64,000 nt of DNA from Vibrio astriarenae (GCF_010587385.1 NZ_CP047475.1:2976001-3040000); one strand, 5' to 3'. Shown: positions 10,889-21,061, counted from the first letter of the stretch. Numbers and translations are program-made. Notes: a model not told the origin generated them from the letters alone.

Positions 10889-12802
10889 ATGAAGAAGTGG
10901 CTAGCCATTGTTGTCATCACCTTATTACTTCTCGTTGCAACGAGTATTGCGGTGTTATGGTGGCTTCCTGTCGAGCAGAAAACTCGCTTGGTCAATGCTT
11001 TCCTAGAGCCCTATCAGCTCAGCGTTGAACGCGTCGATTATACGCCGCCCTATAAGCTGCAAGTGGAGGGCCTGTCGAGTGAAAAGAACGACCTATATTT
11101 ACCTTCTGCGACCGTTTGGTTAAACCCCGGCATTATCTATGACAACCAAATCATTATTGATAGTGTATTGATTGAGGGCGTTCAGCTTAATGATCAACAG
11201 CACCTGCGCTCACTCCCAGTCTTCAACTCCACGTTTCTTGAACACATTAAGTTTCACCAACTTGCGCTGCAGCATGTGGATATGGAGCTTGATGGCTGGA
11301 TATTGCGTGATGCGAGCATACAAATCGCTTCCCCACGCTGGCTCAGCACCGAGCAACGACTTCCCTATGGCGATATTCAATTTAAGGCCGAGCAAGTCTA
11401 TATCGAAGGAGAAGCCTTGGATGACGCCCTTCTTAACGTCGTCCACCAGCCAGAAAAGAGTACCGTCTACGGCGCCTCATTTAATTGGAACGGTGCCAAG
11501 TTCAGTGGACAAGCTGAGCTGATTAATGATTTTTGGTCACTGATTAATGTCACCATCGGACAACTGGATATTGGTCTTGAAGAGCAACAAATCAATGAGC
11601 TACACACCGAGCTGTTGGATAGATTTAAAGTTAATCATATTAATAGTTTAGATCTGATTAACAGCCAAATATCCACCGAGATCTGGCAGGTGGAAAACTT
11701 GAATCTTTCGATCGAAGAGATCCAGTTAGATCGAGAGATATGGCAACAAGATCGCGGCTATTTCTCTTTTGATGCGGATTCAATCTCTTATGGTGATTTT
11801 TCATTTATAGCACCAAAAGCTAAGGTAAATTTAGCCCCTAACCAATTAGAGATTGAAGAGTGGGATAGTGACCTTTGGCAGGGTCGATTACAGGTGTCAG
11901 GGCTTTGGACACCGGCAAGTCTAAAGCTCAAAAAGCTGCACATGTCAGGGGTGAAGTTGCTGGATGACACCTTACAACAGCTGCAAGAAATGAGAAATAA
12001 ATCTAATTTATTCAGAGAGATAACCATTGATGATTTGATTATTGCACGCAGTCAAATCTTGCAAGTTGAGAGTGAACCCTTCTGGCAAGCCTCAGGAGTA
12101 AATGCGAAAGGTGCACAGCTCATAGTAAAACGCGCTGAACAGTGGGGACTATGGCAAGGTGAGCTAGAGCTCTCTATCAATAGTGCGAGCTATGATGACA
12201 TCATCACAACGCAAGGGATCATTGAAACCCATGTCGATAAAAACGAGTGGCGACTCAATCGGTTGTTTATTCCCCTCGAGCATGGGTATGTGGATGCAAC
12301 GGGTGTGAGACAGCTTTCTGGAGATAGTCTGCCTTGGCAACTCGACTTCACTGTTGATAGTTTACCCATCGACACCTTCAACCAATTTGATTGGCTACCT
12401 TTTGAGTTGTCTGGTTTGCTGGATATGCAAGGGGATCTGAAAGGCCTCAGTAAGACCAACGAAATACTCCGATACTCAATGGATGGGCATATTGATATTG
12501 GGATGCGCGAGGCAGCCTTGGTCCACCATACAGAGAAAGATGGCAACTCGCAGACCACTATTCAGCCGTTTGAGATGTCCGGTTTATACAGCACATTTAA
12601 TCGAGGGGTCGTTAAGTTTGCTACTAAACGGTTAGTAGGCACTCACTCTAAGGGAGATTTCAGCGGTGAGTATGACTGGGTTGACCCTAAAGATGAGCCT
12701 CTATGGATTCAGTTTAATGGTGAATGTGAGCAATGGTGGGTGGATGTGTTGAGTGGGGAGACACGTGAGGTTAGTGGTTGTGATGAGGAGATCTTGGAGT
12801 AA
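10889..12802 (+). CDS. AsmA-like envelope protein
   Basis: A 637-residue protein with an N-terminal membrane anchor (WLAIVVITLLLLVATSIAVLWW) and a long periplasmic part rich in beta strands and short amphipathic repeats, as in the AsmA family (E. coli AsmA, YdbH, TamB relatives). These proteins are thought to form grooves that move phospholipids between membranes. The exact subfamily is not recognised. AAGGA precedes the ATG at 10889. It stands alone after pckA and is followed by a repeat array, with no obvious terminator of its own. Confidence 0.65.
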   Translation: MKKWLAIVVITLLLLVATSIAVLWWLPVEQKTRLVNAFLEPYQLSVERVDYTPPYKLQVEGLSSEKNDLYLPSATVWLNPGIIYDNQIIIDSVLIEGVQLNDQQHLRSLPVFNSTFLEHIKFHQLALQHVDMELDGWILRDASIQIASPRWLSTEQRLPYGDIQFKAEQVYIEGEALDDALLNVVHQPEKSTVYGASFNWNGAKFSGQAELINDFWSLINVTIGQLDIGLEEQQINELHTELLDRFKVNHINSLDLINSQISTEIWQVENLNLSIEEIQLDREIWQQDRGYFSFDADSISYGDFSFIAPKAKVNLAPNQLEIEEWDSDLWQGRLQVSGLWTPASLKLKKLHMSGVKLLDDTLQQLQEMRNKSNLFREITIDDLIIARSQILQVESEPFWQASGVNAKGAQLIVKRAEQWGLWQGELELSINSASYDDIITTQGIIETHVDKNEWRLNRLFIPLEHGYVDATGVRQLSGDSLPWQLDFTVDSLPIDTFNQFDWLPFELSGLLDMQGDLKGLSKTNEILRYSMDGHIDIGMREAALVHHTEKDGNSQTTIQPFEMSGLYSTFNRGVVKFATKRLVGTHSKGDFSGEYDWVDPKDEPLWIQFNGECEQWWVDVLSGETREVSGCDEEILE

Positions 12803-12806
12803 ATTT

Positions 12807-13242
12807 AAGTTCTCAAAGCGCTGCGCATAGACCCTGAAATGAATTCAGGGTGACGTGCGAATACAACCTACTTCCATAACTTTCAGCCCACAGCGCGTCA
12901 TGCTGAACTTGTTTCAGTATCTACTCAAAGAAATTCGGAGTCTCTGCGCGCGGTACATAGACCCTGAAATAAATTCAGGGCGACGTACTGATGCTACGTA
13001 CATAACTTTCACCCCACAGCGTATCATGCTGAACTTGTTTCAGTATCTACTCAAAGAACTTCAAGTTCTCAACGCGCGGTACATAGACCCTGAAATGAAT
13101 TCAGGGTGATGTGCGAATACAATCTACTTCCATAACTTTCAGCCCACAGCGCGTCATGCTGAACTTGTTTCAGTATCTACCCAAAGAAATTCGGGTTCTC
13201 AACGCGCGGTACATAGACCCTGAAATAAATTCAGGGTGACGG
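12807..13242. repeat. Tandem array of two alternating palindromic repeat elements
   Basis: Two kinds of element alternate. Type A (ATAGACCCTGAAAT...TTCAGGGTGACG, a hairpin) starts at 12827, 12957, 13083 and 13213. Type B (TCATGCTGAACTTGTTTCAG...) starts at 12898, 13024 and 13154. The period is 126-130 bp and copies differ at only a few bases. It fills the space between the convergent AsmA-like gene and the YiiD-like gene. Single copies of type A relatives occur at 17066 and in the flagellar cluster. It is probably a REP-like, non-coding family. No gene is seen here. Confidence 0.85.
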
Positions 13243-13283
13243 ATACTTGTGCAACTTAGCTCGTTGGCTATTGTCCACAACGG

Positions 13284-14201
13284 CTAATCGTCCAAAGTAT
13301 CCTGATAATTCGGCAACAACATGTAAGTACCCACAAACTCCACAGACGGGGTACTTCCGCTGTATATCGTCACACTAATCACTATTCGTGCCTTACGACC
13401 TGTCGCCAGCCGGTCCAAGTCACCTGAAATACCATCCAGCGATGTCTGGGCCACTGGGTTTTCCGTCACCGGATGGCGATAGCGAATCTGACTGTCGGCC
13501 AACACGATATCCGCCATCAAATTACGTTCTTTCATCAACAACCAAGTCATCCCCCAGCCCGTAAGGGTTGCAAGGGTAAATGCTGAGCCTGCAAACATGG
13601 TGTTGTGCGGGTTAAGATTAGGGTTGAGCTGTGCACTACACTCAAACTGATAGCCGGTGTATTGGGTGATCTTAATGCCCATCTTGTCGCTGATTGGGAT
13701 CTGTTGTTCCCAGCGCTGCTGTAGCTCCTGGCACCATTCCGGCTTTCTCAGCACATTCGCCATCGGGTCGAGCGGCTTCACCATCTGTTGGTGACGTACT
13801 GGACCACGCTCGTTACTCAGCTCACCGCGCATCTCAAAACCATTTTTCTCGTAAAAGGCAATCGCATCTTCGCGAGCATTACACACCAAGCGCTTAGCGC
13901 CTTCTTGACGCGCAAGTGACTCCAAAGCCACCAGAACTAATGAGCCCAAGCCTTTGCTGCGGCGATTCTGCTTTACCGCCATAAAGCGAATCTGACCTTC
14001 ATTGTCTGGCGTAATATACAAGCGACCTATTGCCATAGGACGACCACGACTGTCGGTGATCATACGGTGATAGCTCATGGTATCAAACTCATCACGCTCT
14101 GAGCCAACAGGCATGCGCCATGGTTCGCGTAGCATCTGCCACCGGAACTGATAGTATTTGTTCCACTGATTTTCGGTCTTTGGCGTAATGAGTTTAAACA
14201 T
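13284..14201 (-). CDS. YiiD-like fusion of GNAT acetyltransferase and hotdog thioesterase
   Basis: 305 residues with two domains. The N-terminal GNAT domain (about 1-150) has the acetyl-CoA loop region NRRSKGLGSLVLVALE. The C-terminal domain (about 160-300) is the YiiD_C hotdog thioesterase fold with NPHNTMFAGSAF. The same fusion is E. coli YiiD, which has been linked to fatty acid synthesis initiation. It heads a minus-strand direction away from dtd, with the array of repeats downstream. Function beyond family is inferred. Confidence 0.82.
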   Translation of the reverse strand: MFKLITPKTENQWNKYYQFRWQMLREPWRMPVGSERDEFDTMSYHRMITDSRGRPMAIGRLYITPDNEGQIRFMAVKQNRRSKGLGSLVLVALESLARQEGAKRLVCNAREDAIAFYEKNGFEMRGELSNERGPVRHQQMVKPLDPMANVLRKPEWCQELQQRWEQQIPISDKMGIKITQYTGYQFECSAQLNPNLNPHNTMFAGSAFTLATLTGWGMTWLLMKERNLMADIVLADSQIRYRHPVTENPVAQTSLDGISGDLDRLATGRKARIVISVTIYSGSTPSVEFVGTYMLLPNYQDTLDD

Positions 14202-14230
14202 AGCTTCCCTGTCGTTTCGTTTTCCTAGGC

Positions 14231-14665
14231 TTACACTTGGAGCCAGAACGTCACTGGTCCATCGTTAATCAATGAGACTTTCATATCAGCGGCAAAGCGC
14301 CCACGCTGAGTTGGTAATACTAACTCACATTGGTCAGCAAAGTAGTCGTACAAGCGCTCGGCATCTGCTGGATGCGCACCGCGAGAAAAGCCTGCACGAG
14401 TGCCCTTTTTGGTGTCTGCTGGCAAAGTAAACTGCGAAACAACCAATACTTCACCTTCAACCTGCTGCACATTAAGATTCATTTTACCTGCATCGTCTTC
14501 AAAAACGCGGTAAGTGGTCACACGCTCCATCAAACGTTTTGCTTTCGCTTCATCGTCGTCTTTTTCAACGCCGAGTAAAACCAATAAACCTTTATTGATC
14601 TCACCAACCACTTCGCCATCAACTCGAACTGCGGCTTCACTCACTCTCTGGATCAGTGCTATCAC
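14231..14665 (-). CDS. dtd: D-aminoacyl-tRNA deacylase
   Basis: A 144-residue cytoplasmic enzyme that hydrolyses D-aminoacyl-tRNAs and so prevents D-amino acids entering proteins. The two family signatures are visible: [12 protein letters not shown] in the middle and the C-terminal [11 protein letters not shown]. The start is GTG at 14665, which lies inside the end of yihY (29-bp overlap), suggesting coupling to that gene. Confidence 0.95.
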   Translation of the reverse strand: MIALIQRVSEAAVRVDGEVVGEINKGLLVLLGVEKDDDEAKAKRLMERVTTYRVFEDDAGKMNLNVQQVEGEVLVVSQFTLPADTKKGTRAGFSRGAHPADAERLYDYFADQCELVLPTQRGRFAADMKVSLINDGPVTFWLQV

Positions 14666-15590
14666 TGGTTACCTCTGTACTTCTTTGTTGTTTAACACCT
14701 TTTTGTTGCGAAGAGTTTACCACGTAAGAACCTTGGCTCCAGTGTTCACGCTCTCCTAATGCCGCAGTCACTTCTGCGCCTAGCAACACTATCATCCAAC
14801 ACAAATAAACCCACACAAACAAGATCGGAATAGCGGCAAGCGCGCCATAGATGAGTTGGTAGGAAGGAAATTGAGTAATGTAGGCTGCGAATGCTTTTTT
14901 ACTTAGCTCAAACAGCAGCGCCGCTAGCATGCCACCGATAACAGCATGATGAACGCGTACCTTTTTGTTCGGCACAACGAGGTAGAGCACCACAAATGCA
15001 GAGGTCGACAAAATAAAGGGCAGCCATCGAAGTAATAGGTTGTAAGCGCCCGAGGCCACCTCGTGGCTCAATATCGTCAGTGAGGTGATGTAAGAAGTAG
15101 CAGCCAAACTTGCCCCAACGAGTATTGGCCCCAAAGTTAAAATCATCCAATACATCGAGAAAGAGATAATCGCGCGACGCTTTTTCTTCACTCGCCAGAT
15201 GTAGTTCAAGTTTTTGTCGATGTTAGAGATCAGCATCATGGCGGCAACGAAAAGTGCTGCACCACCCACGGCAGTCATCTTGCCTGTATTTGCCACAAAC
15301 TCCGCCAACGCTTCCTTCACCGCCTGCCCTGCTGCAGGAACAAAATGCGTGATAACAAAGTCTTGAATCGCCTCTCCCGCACCAGAGAAAATGGCAAACG
15401 ATGAGAGAATCGAGAGCAACACCGTCAGCATCGGCACGATAGACAACAGCGTAATGTAAGCGAGATATCCCGCATTCACATTGACGCGATCATGCGACAT
15501 CCGGTTTTTAAGATAATTAAAAAACTGGTAGATCGGTATCAATCGACCGATGAGCTTAGGGCTAAGGTATTTCTTTACTAATTCTTCCAT
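14637..15590 (-). CDS. yihY: YihY/BrkB family inner-membrane protein
   Basis: An integral membrane protein of about 317 residues with six hydrophobic segments, the YihY (UPF0761/BrkB) family. An internal patch of basic residues (RVKKKRRA) follows the second loop. Function in the cell is not established, and the old name ribonuclease BN is not correct. Starts at 15626, 15596 and 15590 are all in frame. 15590 (MEELVKKYL) is given because it lies nearest the first conserved segment, but 15596 is equally possible. Confidence 0.82.
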   Translation of the reverse strand: MEELVKKYLSPKLIGRLIPIYQFFNYLKNRMSHDRVNVNAGYLAYITLLSIVPMLTVLLSILSSFAIFSGAGEAIQDFVITHFVPAAGQAVKEALAEFVANTGKMTAVGGAALFVAAMMLISNIDKNLNYIWRVKKKRRAIISFSMYWMILTLGPILVGASLAATSYITSLTILSHEVASGAYNLLLRWLPFILSTSAFVVLYLVVPNKKVRVHHAVIGGMLAALLFELSKKAFAAYITQFPSYQLIYGALAAIPILFVWVYLCWMIVLLGAEVTAALGEREHWSQGSYVVNSSQQKGVKQQRSTEVTSDSTDPESE

Positions 15591-15673
15591 GACCATTCGA
15601 GTTTGAAATTTTCCTTCACACAACATTAGGTTATAGTTATTAACATACTCATTCTAAACGAAAGGAAGTCGTT

Positions 15674-16312
15674 ATGCGCTATCTCGTTGCTTTTGTGATC
15701 TCTTTGATGACATTAACCGGATGTTCATCAACCTATTACGCCGCTATGGAGCAAGTGGGTTATCACAAGCGAGACATCATGGTTGACCGCGTTGAAGACG
15801 CCAAAGAGTCACAACAAGAGGCTCAACAAGAATTTACCAGTGCTCTTGAAGCATTGTCAGCACTCACTAACTTTGATGGTGGTGAACTGGAGAGCGTCTA
15901 CAAAGATATCAATAGTCGCTATGAAGCCAGTGAAGCGGCAGCGCAAGACGTACGCGATCGCATTGAGGCGATTGAAGATGTTTCAGATGCCCTATTCGAC
16001 GAGTGGCAGCAAGAGTTAGCGCTTTATAGTAACGACAAACTGCGTCGTTCGAGTGAGCAAAAGCTTCGTGACACCAAAGCCTCTTACCAAACGATGCTTG
16101 CGGCAATGTGGAAAGCAGAGCAGAAGATGACACCTGTACTCGACACACTTCGTGATAATACGCTGTATCTGAAGCATAACCTCAATGCGAGTGCGATTGG
16201 CTCGCTGCAGGGGGAGTTTATGAGCCTGGAGAGCGACATTGAGTTGGCGATTGAGCAGATGAATGCGGCGATTGCTGAGTCGGATAAGTTTTTGCAGAAG
16301 CTGAATCAGTAG
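15674..16312 (+). CDS. DUF2959 lipoprotein
   Basis: A 212-residue protein with a lipoprotein signal (LMTLTGCSS, lipidated Cys17) and a mature part predicted almost wholly helical and coiled-coil, matching the DUF2959 family common in Vibrio and related bacteria. Function is unknown. An AAAGGAAG site precedes the ATG. Its stop codon TAG lies across the first base pair of the heptamer array that starts at 16311, so the array begins exactly at the 3' end of this gene. Confidence 0.85.
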   Translation: MRYLVAFVISLMTLTGCSSTYYAAMEQVGYHKRDIMVDRVEDAKESQQEAQQEFTSALEALSALTNFDGGELESVYKDINSRYEASEAAAQDVRDRIEAIEDVSDALFDEWQQELALYSNDKLRRSSEQKLRDTKASYQTMLAAMWKAEQKMTPVLDTLRDNTLYLKHNLNASAIGSLQGEFMSLESDIELAIEQMNAAIAESDKFLQKLNQ

Positions 16313-16450
16313 GGTCAAGGGTCAAGGGTCAAGGGTCAAGGGTCAAGGGTCAAGGGTCAAGGGTCAAGGGTCAAGGGTCAAGGGTCAAGGGTCAAGGGTC
16401 AAGGGTCAAGGGTCAAGGGTCAAGGGTCAAGGGTCAAGGGTCAAGGGTCA
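16311..16450 (+). repeat. Perfect tandem array, 20 copies of AGGGTCA
   Basis: Twenty uninterrupted, identical 7-base units plus two further bases. Because 7 is not a multiple of 3 the array reads without stops in all three forward frames as a repeating seven-residue peptide, but no start codon or ribosome site leads into it. It lies between a gene end and the start of the P-loop NTPase, 73 bases upstream of that ATG. Perfect identity points to recent expansion by slippage. Confidence 0.97.
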
Positions 16451-16523
16451 AGCAGTGTTTGTGGTAGCTTGAGGTTTGCAACTTCTGTATTCTGAAATCT
16501 TTGTTCTTTACTTGAGCTGTAAT

Positions 16524-17048
16524 ATGGCACCTATCATTATTTCTGGCGGTCCTGGAGCCGGTAAAACCACCCTACTTAATGCGATAGGCGATGCTGGCTT
16601 TGCAACCTTTCCTGAAGGGTCTCGCACGCTCATAGAGGAACAATCGCAGCTTACCAACGGTATCTTGCCGTGGACCGACTTACCGGCGTTTGCCAAATTG
16701 TGCCTTAATTTGATGAGTGAGCAAAAACGTCTCGCATCTCAGTATGAAGTGGCTTTTGTTGATCGAGCGATTCCTGACATTATTGGTTATCTCAAGATGG
16801 GTCAATGCGAGGTCGATGAAGCCTATCGTGTCGAGAGCAAGGGCTATTACTCACCGGTGTTTGTTTGTCGACCTGAGGCTTCGATTTATGTGCAGGATGA
16901 GGTGCGCCCGCATAGTTTTGAAGAGGCAGTGCAGATCCATCAACTGCTTTGTGAGACGTATGTTGAACTTGGGTTTGAGGTGATTGACGTGCCTTGGGGC
17001 AGCGTTGAGGAGCGTGTTGAGTTTGTGAAAAGCCAATTAAGGCTTTAG
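16524..17048 (+). CDS. Small P-loop NTPase, AAA_28-like
   Basis: A 174-residue protein with Walker A GGPGAGKTT at residues 7-15, a DRAIPD motif (residues near 80) typical of the AAA_28 group of NadR/kinase-like P-loop proteins, and a C-terminal segment rich in Glu. The substrate is unknown. The ATG at 16524 places the P-loop at the very N-terminus as usual. An in-frame TTG at 16476 lacks a usable ribosome site. It lies just after the heptamer array, which may influence its expression. Confidence 0.75.
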   Translation: MAPIIISGGPGAGKTTLLNAIGDAGFATFPEGSRTLIEEQSQLTNGILPWTDLPAFAKLCLNLMSEQKRLASQYEVAFVDRAIPDIIGYLKMGQCEVDEAYRVESKGYYSPVFVCRPEASIYVQDEVRPHSFEEAVQIHQLLCETYVELGFEVIDVPWGSVEERVEFVKSQLRL

Positions 17049-17065
17049 GTCTATCGCTCGCTTCA

Positions 17066-17095
17066 GCTAGATTCTGAAATGAATTCAGAATGACA
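17066..17095. repeat. Single palindromic REP-like element
   Basis: ATTCTGAA and TTCAGAAT arms around a five-base centre, followed by TGACA. It is a diverged copy of the type A element in the 12807-13242 array. Confidence 0.6.
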
Positions 17096-17112
17096 CCACT
17101 GTCTATAGCAAG

Positions 17113-17154
17113 AAAAACAAAAGCCCCGAGTAGCATCGCTACTCGGGGCTTTTT
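17113..17154. terminator. Bidirectional terminator between the P-loop gene and typA
   Basis: A 13-bp GC-rich stem (17122-17134 with 17138-17150) with a 3-base loop. TTTT follows on the plus strand and an A-rich run precedes it, giving a T run on the minus strand, so it can serve both convergent genes. Confidence 0.9.
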
Positions 17155-17176
17155 AATCTTACCAAGTAATTAATAA

Positions 17177-19006
17177 TTACTTAGCGTTACGTGCTTCACG
17201 CTTACGATCACTTTCCGTTAGGAACTTCTTACGGATACGGATGCTTTCAGGCGTTACTTCTACTAGTTCGTCTTCATCAATGAACTCAAGAGCTTGCTCT
17301 AGAGTGTGCTTGATTGGCGGAGTCAGAACCTGAGCGTCATCAGTACCTGATGCACGAACGTTGGTTAGCTGCTTACCTTTCAGTGCGTTTACTGTTAGGT
17401 CATTGTCACGGCTGTGAATACCGATGATCATGCCTTCATAAACTTCTACACCGTGACCGATAAATAGACGGCCGCGCTCTTGAAGGTTAAACAGTGCGTT
17501 GGTCAGTGCTTTACCCGCTGCATTAGCAATCAGTACGCCGTTGATACGTTGACCGATTTGACCACCTTTGTGTGGACCATAGCTGTCGTATGTATGGTAA
17601 AGAAGACCAGAACCTGAAGTTAGCGTCATGAATTCAGTTTGGAAACCGATCAGGCCACGAGATGGCATGATGAAGTCCATACGTACACGGCCTTTACCGT
17701 CTGGTGCCATGTCTTTCAGCTCACCTTTACGCAGGCCGATGTTTTCCATGATACCGCCTTGGTGCTCTTCAAGAACATCAATCGTTACCGTTTCAAACGG
17801 TTCCATTAGCTGACCATCAACTTCTTTGATGATGACTTCTGGACGAGATACTGCTAGCTCAAAGCCTTCACGACGCATGTTCTCGATCAGGATAGATAGG
17901 TGAAGCTCACCACGACCTGATACGCGGAATTTGTCTGGATCGTCTGTTTGCTCAACGCGCAATGCAACGTTGTGAACCAGTTCTTTCTCTAGACGCTCAA
18001 GGATGTTACGTGACGTAACGTACTTACCTTCTTTACCTGCGAATGGAGACGTGTTTACTTGGAACGTCATGGTTACTGTTGGCTCATCAACAGACAGTGG
18101 TGGAAGTGCTTCAACGTCACCCTGTGCACATACTGTGTCAGAGATTTTCAGCTCACCAAGACCTGTGATGGCGATGATGTCACCAGCAGCAGCTTGGTCA
18201 ACGTCGTGACGCTCTAGGCCAAGGTAGCCTTGTACTGTACCGACTTTACCATTGCGAGTCTTACCGTCAGCGCCAACCACTGTTACTTGTTGGTTTGGCT
18301 TGATCGTACCGCGAGTTACGCGACCAACACCGATAACACCTAGGTATGAGCTGTAATCTAGCTGAGAGATTTGCATCTGTAGAGGACCATCAAGGTCAAC
18401 ATCTGGTGCAGCAACTTCATCAACGATAGTTTGGAACAGTGGTTCCATGTTCTCGCCTTCTTCACCTTCTTCGCGCGTTGCCCAACCGTTAAGTGCCGAA
18501 GCGTAAACCACTTGGAAGTCTAGCTGTTCATCCGTTGCACCTAGGTTATCGAATAGATCGAATACTTGGTCCATAACCCACTCAGGACGAGCGCCCGGGC
18601 GGTCAATCTTGTTGATAACAACGATTGGCTTAAGACCGTGAGCAAATGCTTTTTGTGTTACGAAACGAGTTTGAGGCATCGGACCGTCTACTGCGTCTAC
18701 GATAAGTAGTACACAATCAACCATCGACATAATACGCTCTACTTCACCACCGAAGTCCGCGTGTCCTGGAGTATCTACGATGTTGATACGGTAGTCATTC
18801 CAGTTAATGGCCGTGTTTTTCGCCAGAATGGTAATGCCACGCTCTTTCTCGATATCGTTCGAGTCCATTACGCGCTCTTCAACTTCGCCGCGAGACTCTA
18901 GCGTACCTGATTGTTGAAGTAGCTTATCTACTAGGGTCGTTTTACCGTGGTCAACGTGCGCGATGATCGCGATGTTTCTCAATTTATCAATCTGTGGAGT
19001 TGCCAT
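17177..19006 (-). CDS. typA: Ribosome-associated translational GTPase BipA/TypA
   Basis: 609 residues, the standard length. The G1 motif AHVDHGKTT is near residue 18, followed by RGITI (switch region), DTPGHADF (G3) and [10 protein letters not shown] (G4). EF-G-like domains III and V and the BipA-specific C-terminal domain follow. It is a ribosome-binding GTPase that helps 50S assembly, especially at low temperature and under stress. It is convergent with the P-loop gene and diverges from glnA, as in other Vibrio. Confidence 0.97.
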   Translation of the reverse strand: MATPQIDKLRNIAIIAHVDHGKTTLVDKLLQQSGTLESRGEVEERVMDSNDIEKERGITILAKNTAINWNDYRINIVDTPGHADFGGEVERIMSMVDCVLLIVDAVDGPMPQTRFVTQKAFAHGLKPIVVINKIDRPGARPEWVMDQVFDLFDNLGATDEQLDFQVVYASALNGWATREEGEEGENMEPLFQTIVDEVAAPDVDLDGPLQMQISQLDYSSYLGVIGVGRVTRGTIKPNQQVTVVGADGKTRNGKVGTVQGYLGLERHDVDQAAAGDIIAITGLGELKISDTVCAQGDVEALPPLSVDEPTVTMTFQVNTSPFAGKEGKYVTSRNILERLEKELVHNVALRVEQTDDPDKFRVSGRGELHLSILIENMRREGFELAVSRPEVIIKEVDGQLMEPFETVTIDVLEEHQGGIMENIGLRKGELKDMAPDGKGRVRMDFIMPSRGLIGFQTEFMTLTSGSGLLYHTYDSYGPHKGGQIGQRINGVLIANAAGKALTNALFNLQERGRLFIGHGVEVYEGMIIGIHSRDNDLTVNALKGKQLTNVRASGTDDAQVLTPPIKHTLEQALEFIDEDELVEVTPESIRIRKKFLTESDRKREARNAK

Positions 19007-19257
19007 GAATTTGCTTCACTCAGGTGTAGTCGCCGCTCAGTTATCAACACACCTTATCTATCAAAAATGAAGGAATGATGTAGCTGGCCACGAGTTTGAT
19101 TAAAAAAACGGCCGTTAATGTACCAGATTTTGATGAAAATCACACGAATATGTGACCTATCACCCGTTGCTTTGAAGATCATAGATTACGCGGCGAATTT
19201 TCGCAGTGATTATTGTTTCAACAGATTGACATCTTTTTTGATTCAGGGCTGAATGAG

Positions 19258-19274
19258 TGCACCAATGTGGTACA
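19258..19274 (+). promoter_or_regulatory. NtrC site 1 upstream of glnA
   Basis: TGCACC-N5-GGTACA, one mismatch from the NtrC dyad TGCACC-N5-GGTGCA. It is centred about 158 bases before the predicted sigma-54 start, 40 bp from site 2, close to the E. coli glnA arrangement. Confidence 0.8.
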
Positions 19275-19297
19275 AAAAGAGTCTTATCAGTCTCTTT

Positions 19298-19314
19298 TGC
19301 ACCCATTTGGTGCA
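19298..19314 (+). promoter_or_regulatory. NtrC site 2 upstream of glnA (perfect dyad)
   Basis: TGCACC-CATTT-GGTGCA is a perfect inverted repeat matching the NtrC enhancer site. It is centred about 118 bases upstream of the predicted start. Weaker half-sites follow at 19330-19335 and 19352-19357, resembling the low-affinity governor sites of enteric glnA. Confidence 0.9.
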
Positions 19315-19397
19315 GTTGGTTTCCATCATGGTGCATTGAGGTTTGAAGACCTGCACCAAAAATGGTTAAGTGACTGAAAATAAAGGAATTGAAAAAT

Positions 19398-19413
19398 TGG
19401 CACGCTTTTAGCA
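19398..19413 (+). promoter_or_regulatory. Sigma-54 promoter of glnA
   Basis: TGGCACGCTTTTAGCA fits the -24/-12 consensus TGGCAC-N5-TTGCA with one mismatch in the -12 element. GG and GC are at the required spacing. Transcription should begin near 19424, giving a leader of about 95 bases. With the NtrC sites above this predicts activation by phosphorylated NtrC under nitrogen limitation. Confidence 0.88.
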
Positions 19414-19517
19414 AACGATTAACCAGCATCGAATAGCACGAATGAAATAAAACTATTCAATGCTGGATTCTGAGAATCGAGCCATTAACGCTTTAAATAC
19501 ACTGGAGGTTATCCACG

Positions 19518-20927
19518 ATGTCAGTAGAAAACGTTCTATCACTGATCCAAGAAAACGAAGTTAAATTTGTTGACCTACGCTTTACTGATACAAAAGGTAA
19601 AGAGCAACACGTATCTATCCCAGCTCACCAAGTTGACGCTGACTTCTTCGAAGAAGGCAAAATGTTCGACGGTTCTTCTGTAGCTGGTTGGAAAGGTATC
19701 AACGAGTCAGACATGGTTATGATGCCAGACGCATCATCTGCTGTTCTTGACCCGTTCACTGAAGAAGCAACTCTAAACATTCGTTGTGACATCCTAGAAC
19801 CTTCTACTATGCAAGGTTACGACCGTGACCCTCGCTCAATCGCTAAGCGCGCTGAAGACTACATGCGTTCAACTGGTATCGCAGACAACGTTCTTGTTGG
19901 TCCAGAGCCAGAGTTCTTCCTATTTGACGATGTTAAGTTCGCGACAGACATGTCAGGTTCTTTCTTCAAGATCGACGACATCGAAGCAGCTTGGAACACA
20001 GGCGCTGACGTAGAAGGCGGTAACAAAGGTCACCGTCCTGGCGTTAAAGGCGGTTACTTCCCAGTAGCTCCAGTTGACTCTTCTCAAGACATCCGTTCTG
20101 CAATGTGTCTAATCCTTGAAGAGATGGGTCAAGTTGTTGAAGCTCACCACCACGAAGTTGCAACAGCAGGTCAGAATGAAATCGCAACTCGCTTCAACAC
20201 GCTAACAGCGAAAGCGGATGAGATCCAGGTTTACAAGTACGTTGTACACAACGTTGCTCACGCATTTGGTAAAACGGCAACATTCATGCCTAAGCCACTA
20301 GTAGGTGATAACGGTTCTGGTATGCACGTTCACCAATCTCTAGCAAAAGACGGTGTTAACCTATTTGCTGGTGATAAGTACGGCGGCCTATCTGAAATGG
20401 CACTTTACTACATCGGTGGTATCATCAAGCACGCTAAAGCAATCAACGCATTTGCTAACGCGTCGACTAACTCGTACAAGCGTCTTGTACCAGGCTTCGA
20501 AGCGCCAGTTATGCTAGCTTACTCTGCTCGTAACCGTTCTGCTTCTATCCGTATCCCAGTGGTACCAAGCCCTAAAGCGCGTCGTATCGAACTACGCTTC
20601 GGTGATCCATCTGCGAACCCATACCTATGTTTCGCTGCAATGCTTATGGCTGGTCTTGACGGTATCAAGAACAAGATCCACCCAGGTGAAGCAATGGATA
20701 AAGACCTTTACGACCTACCTGCAGAAGAAGCAGCAGAAATCCCAACAGTGGCTTACTCACTGAAAGAAGCGCTAGAGTGTCTAGACGCTGACCGTGAGTT
20801 CCTAACAGCTGGTGGTGTATTCTCTGACGACTTCATCGATTCTTACATCGGTCTTAAGTCTCAAGATGTTGAGAAAGTAAACATGACAACTCACCCACTT
20901 GAGTTTGAACTTTACTACTCTGTATAA
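19518..20927 (+). CDS. glnA: Glutamine synthetase, type I
   Basis: A 469-residue cytoplasmic dodecameric enzyme making glutamine from glutamate, ammonia and ATP. Landmarks are the beta-grasp domain with [13 protein letters not shown], the metal-site [10 protein letters not shown], the ATP-site [16 protein letters not shown], and the adenylylation site Tyr398 in DLYDLPAEE. The last shows that it should be switched off by GlnE. GGAGG precedes the ATG. Strong codon bias suggests high expression. Its own terminator separates it from the downstream regulatory genes. Confidence 0.98.
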   Translation: MSVENVLSLIQENEVKFVDLRFTDTKGKEQHVSIPAHQVDADFFEEGKMFDGSSVAGWKGINESDMVMMPDASSAVLDPFTEEATLNIRCDILEPSTMQGYDRDPRSIAKRAEDYMRSTGIADNVLVGPEPEFFLFDDVKFATDMSGSFFKIDDIEAAWNTGADVEGGNKGHRPGVKGGYFPVAPVDSSQDIRSAMCLILEEMGQVVEAHHHEVATAGQNEIATRFNTLTAKADEIQVYKYVVHNVAHAFGKTATFMPKPLVGDNGSGMHVHQSLAKDGVNLFAGDKYGGLSEMALYYIGGIIKHAKAINAFANASTNSYKRLVPGFEAPVMLAYSARNRSASIRIPVVPSPKARRIELRFGDPSANPYLCFAAMLMAGLDGIKNKIHPGEAMDKDLYDLPAEEAAEIPTVAYSLKEALECLDADREFLTAGGVFSDDFIDSYIGLKSQDVEKVNMTTHPLEFELYYSV

Positions 20928-20972
20928 GACTCGGATTTCAATGTAAGCCGATAGGTTTTCATACCGAATATT

Positions 20973-21000
20973 AGGCTCGCCTCGCAGGCGAGCCTTTTTT
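20973..21000 (+). terminator. Rho-independent terminator after glnA
   Basis: A 10-bp stem AGGCTCGCCT/AGGCGAGCCT with a CGC loop and a T run. Confidence 0.93.
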
Positions 21001-21061
21001 ATGTCGCGCCCATTTTCAAGTGATTTAGCATCAGTCAATCACTTCCATTAGGAGCGAAGAC

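Noticed and set aside
12855..13109. Open frame across the repeat array (84 codons)
   Set aside because: It lies wholly in the palindromic array, has no ribosome site and repeats the same peptide in step with the repeat.
16320..16450. The heptamer array as a coding repeat
   Set aside because: All three forward frames are open because of the unit length, but no start codon with a ribosome site leads into it and stops follow at once.
19151..19164. CRP-like TGTGA...TCACC upstream of glnA
   Set aside because: The arms are 4 bases apart instead of 6, so it does not fit a CRP site.
19160..19429. Minus-strand frame over the glnA control region
   Set aside because: It covers the NtrC sites and sigma-54 promoter and has no family resemblance or ribosome site.
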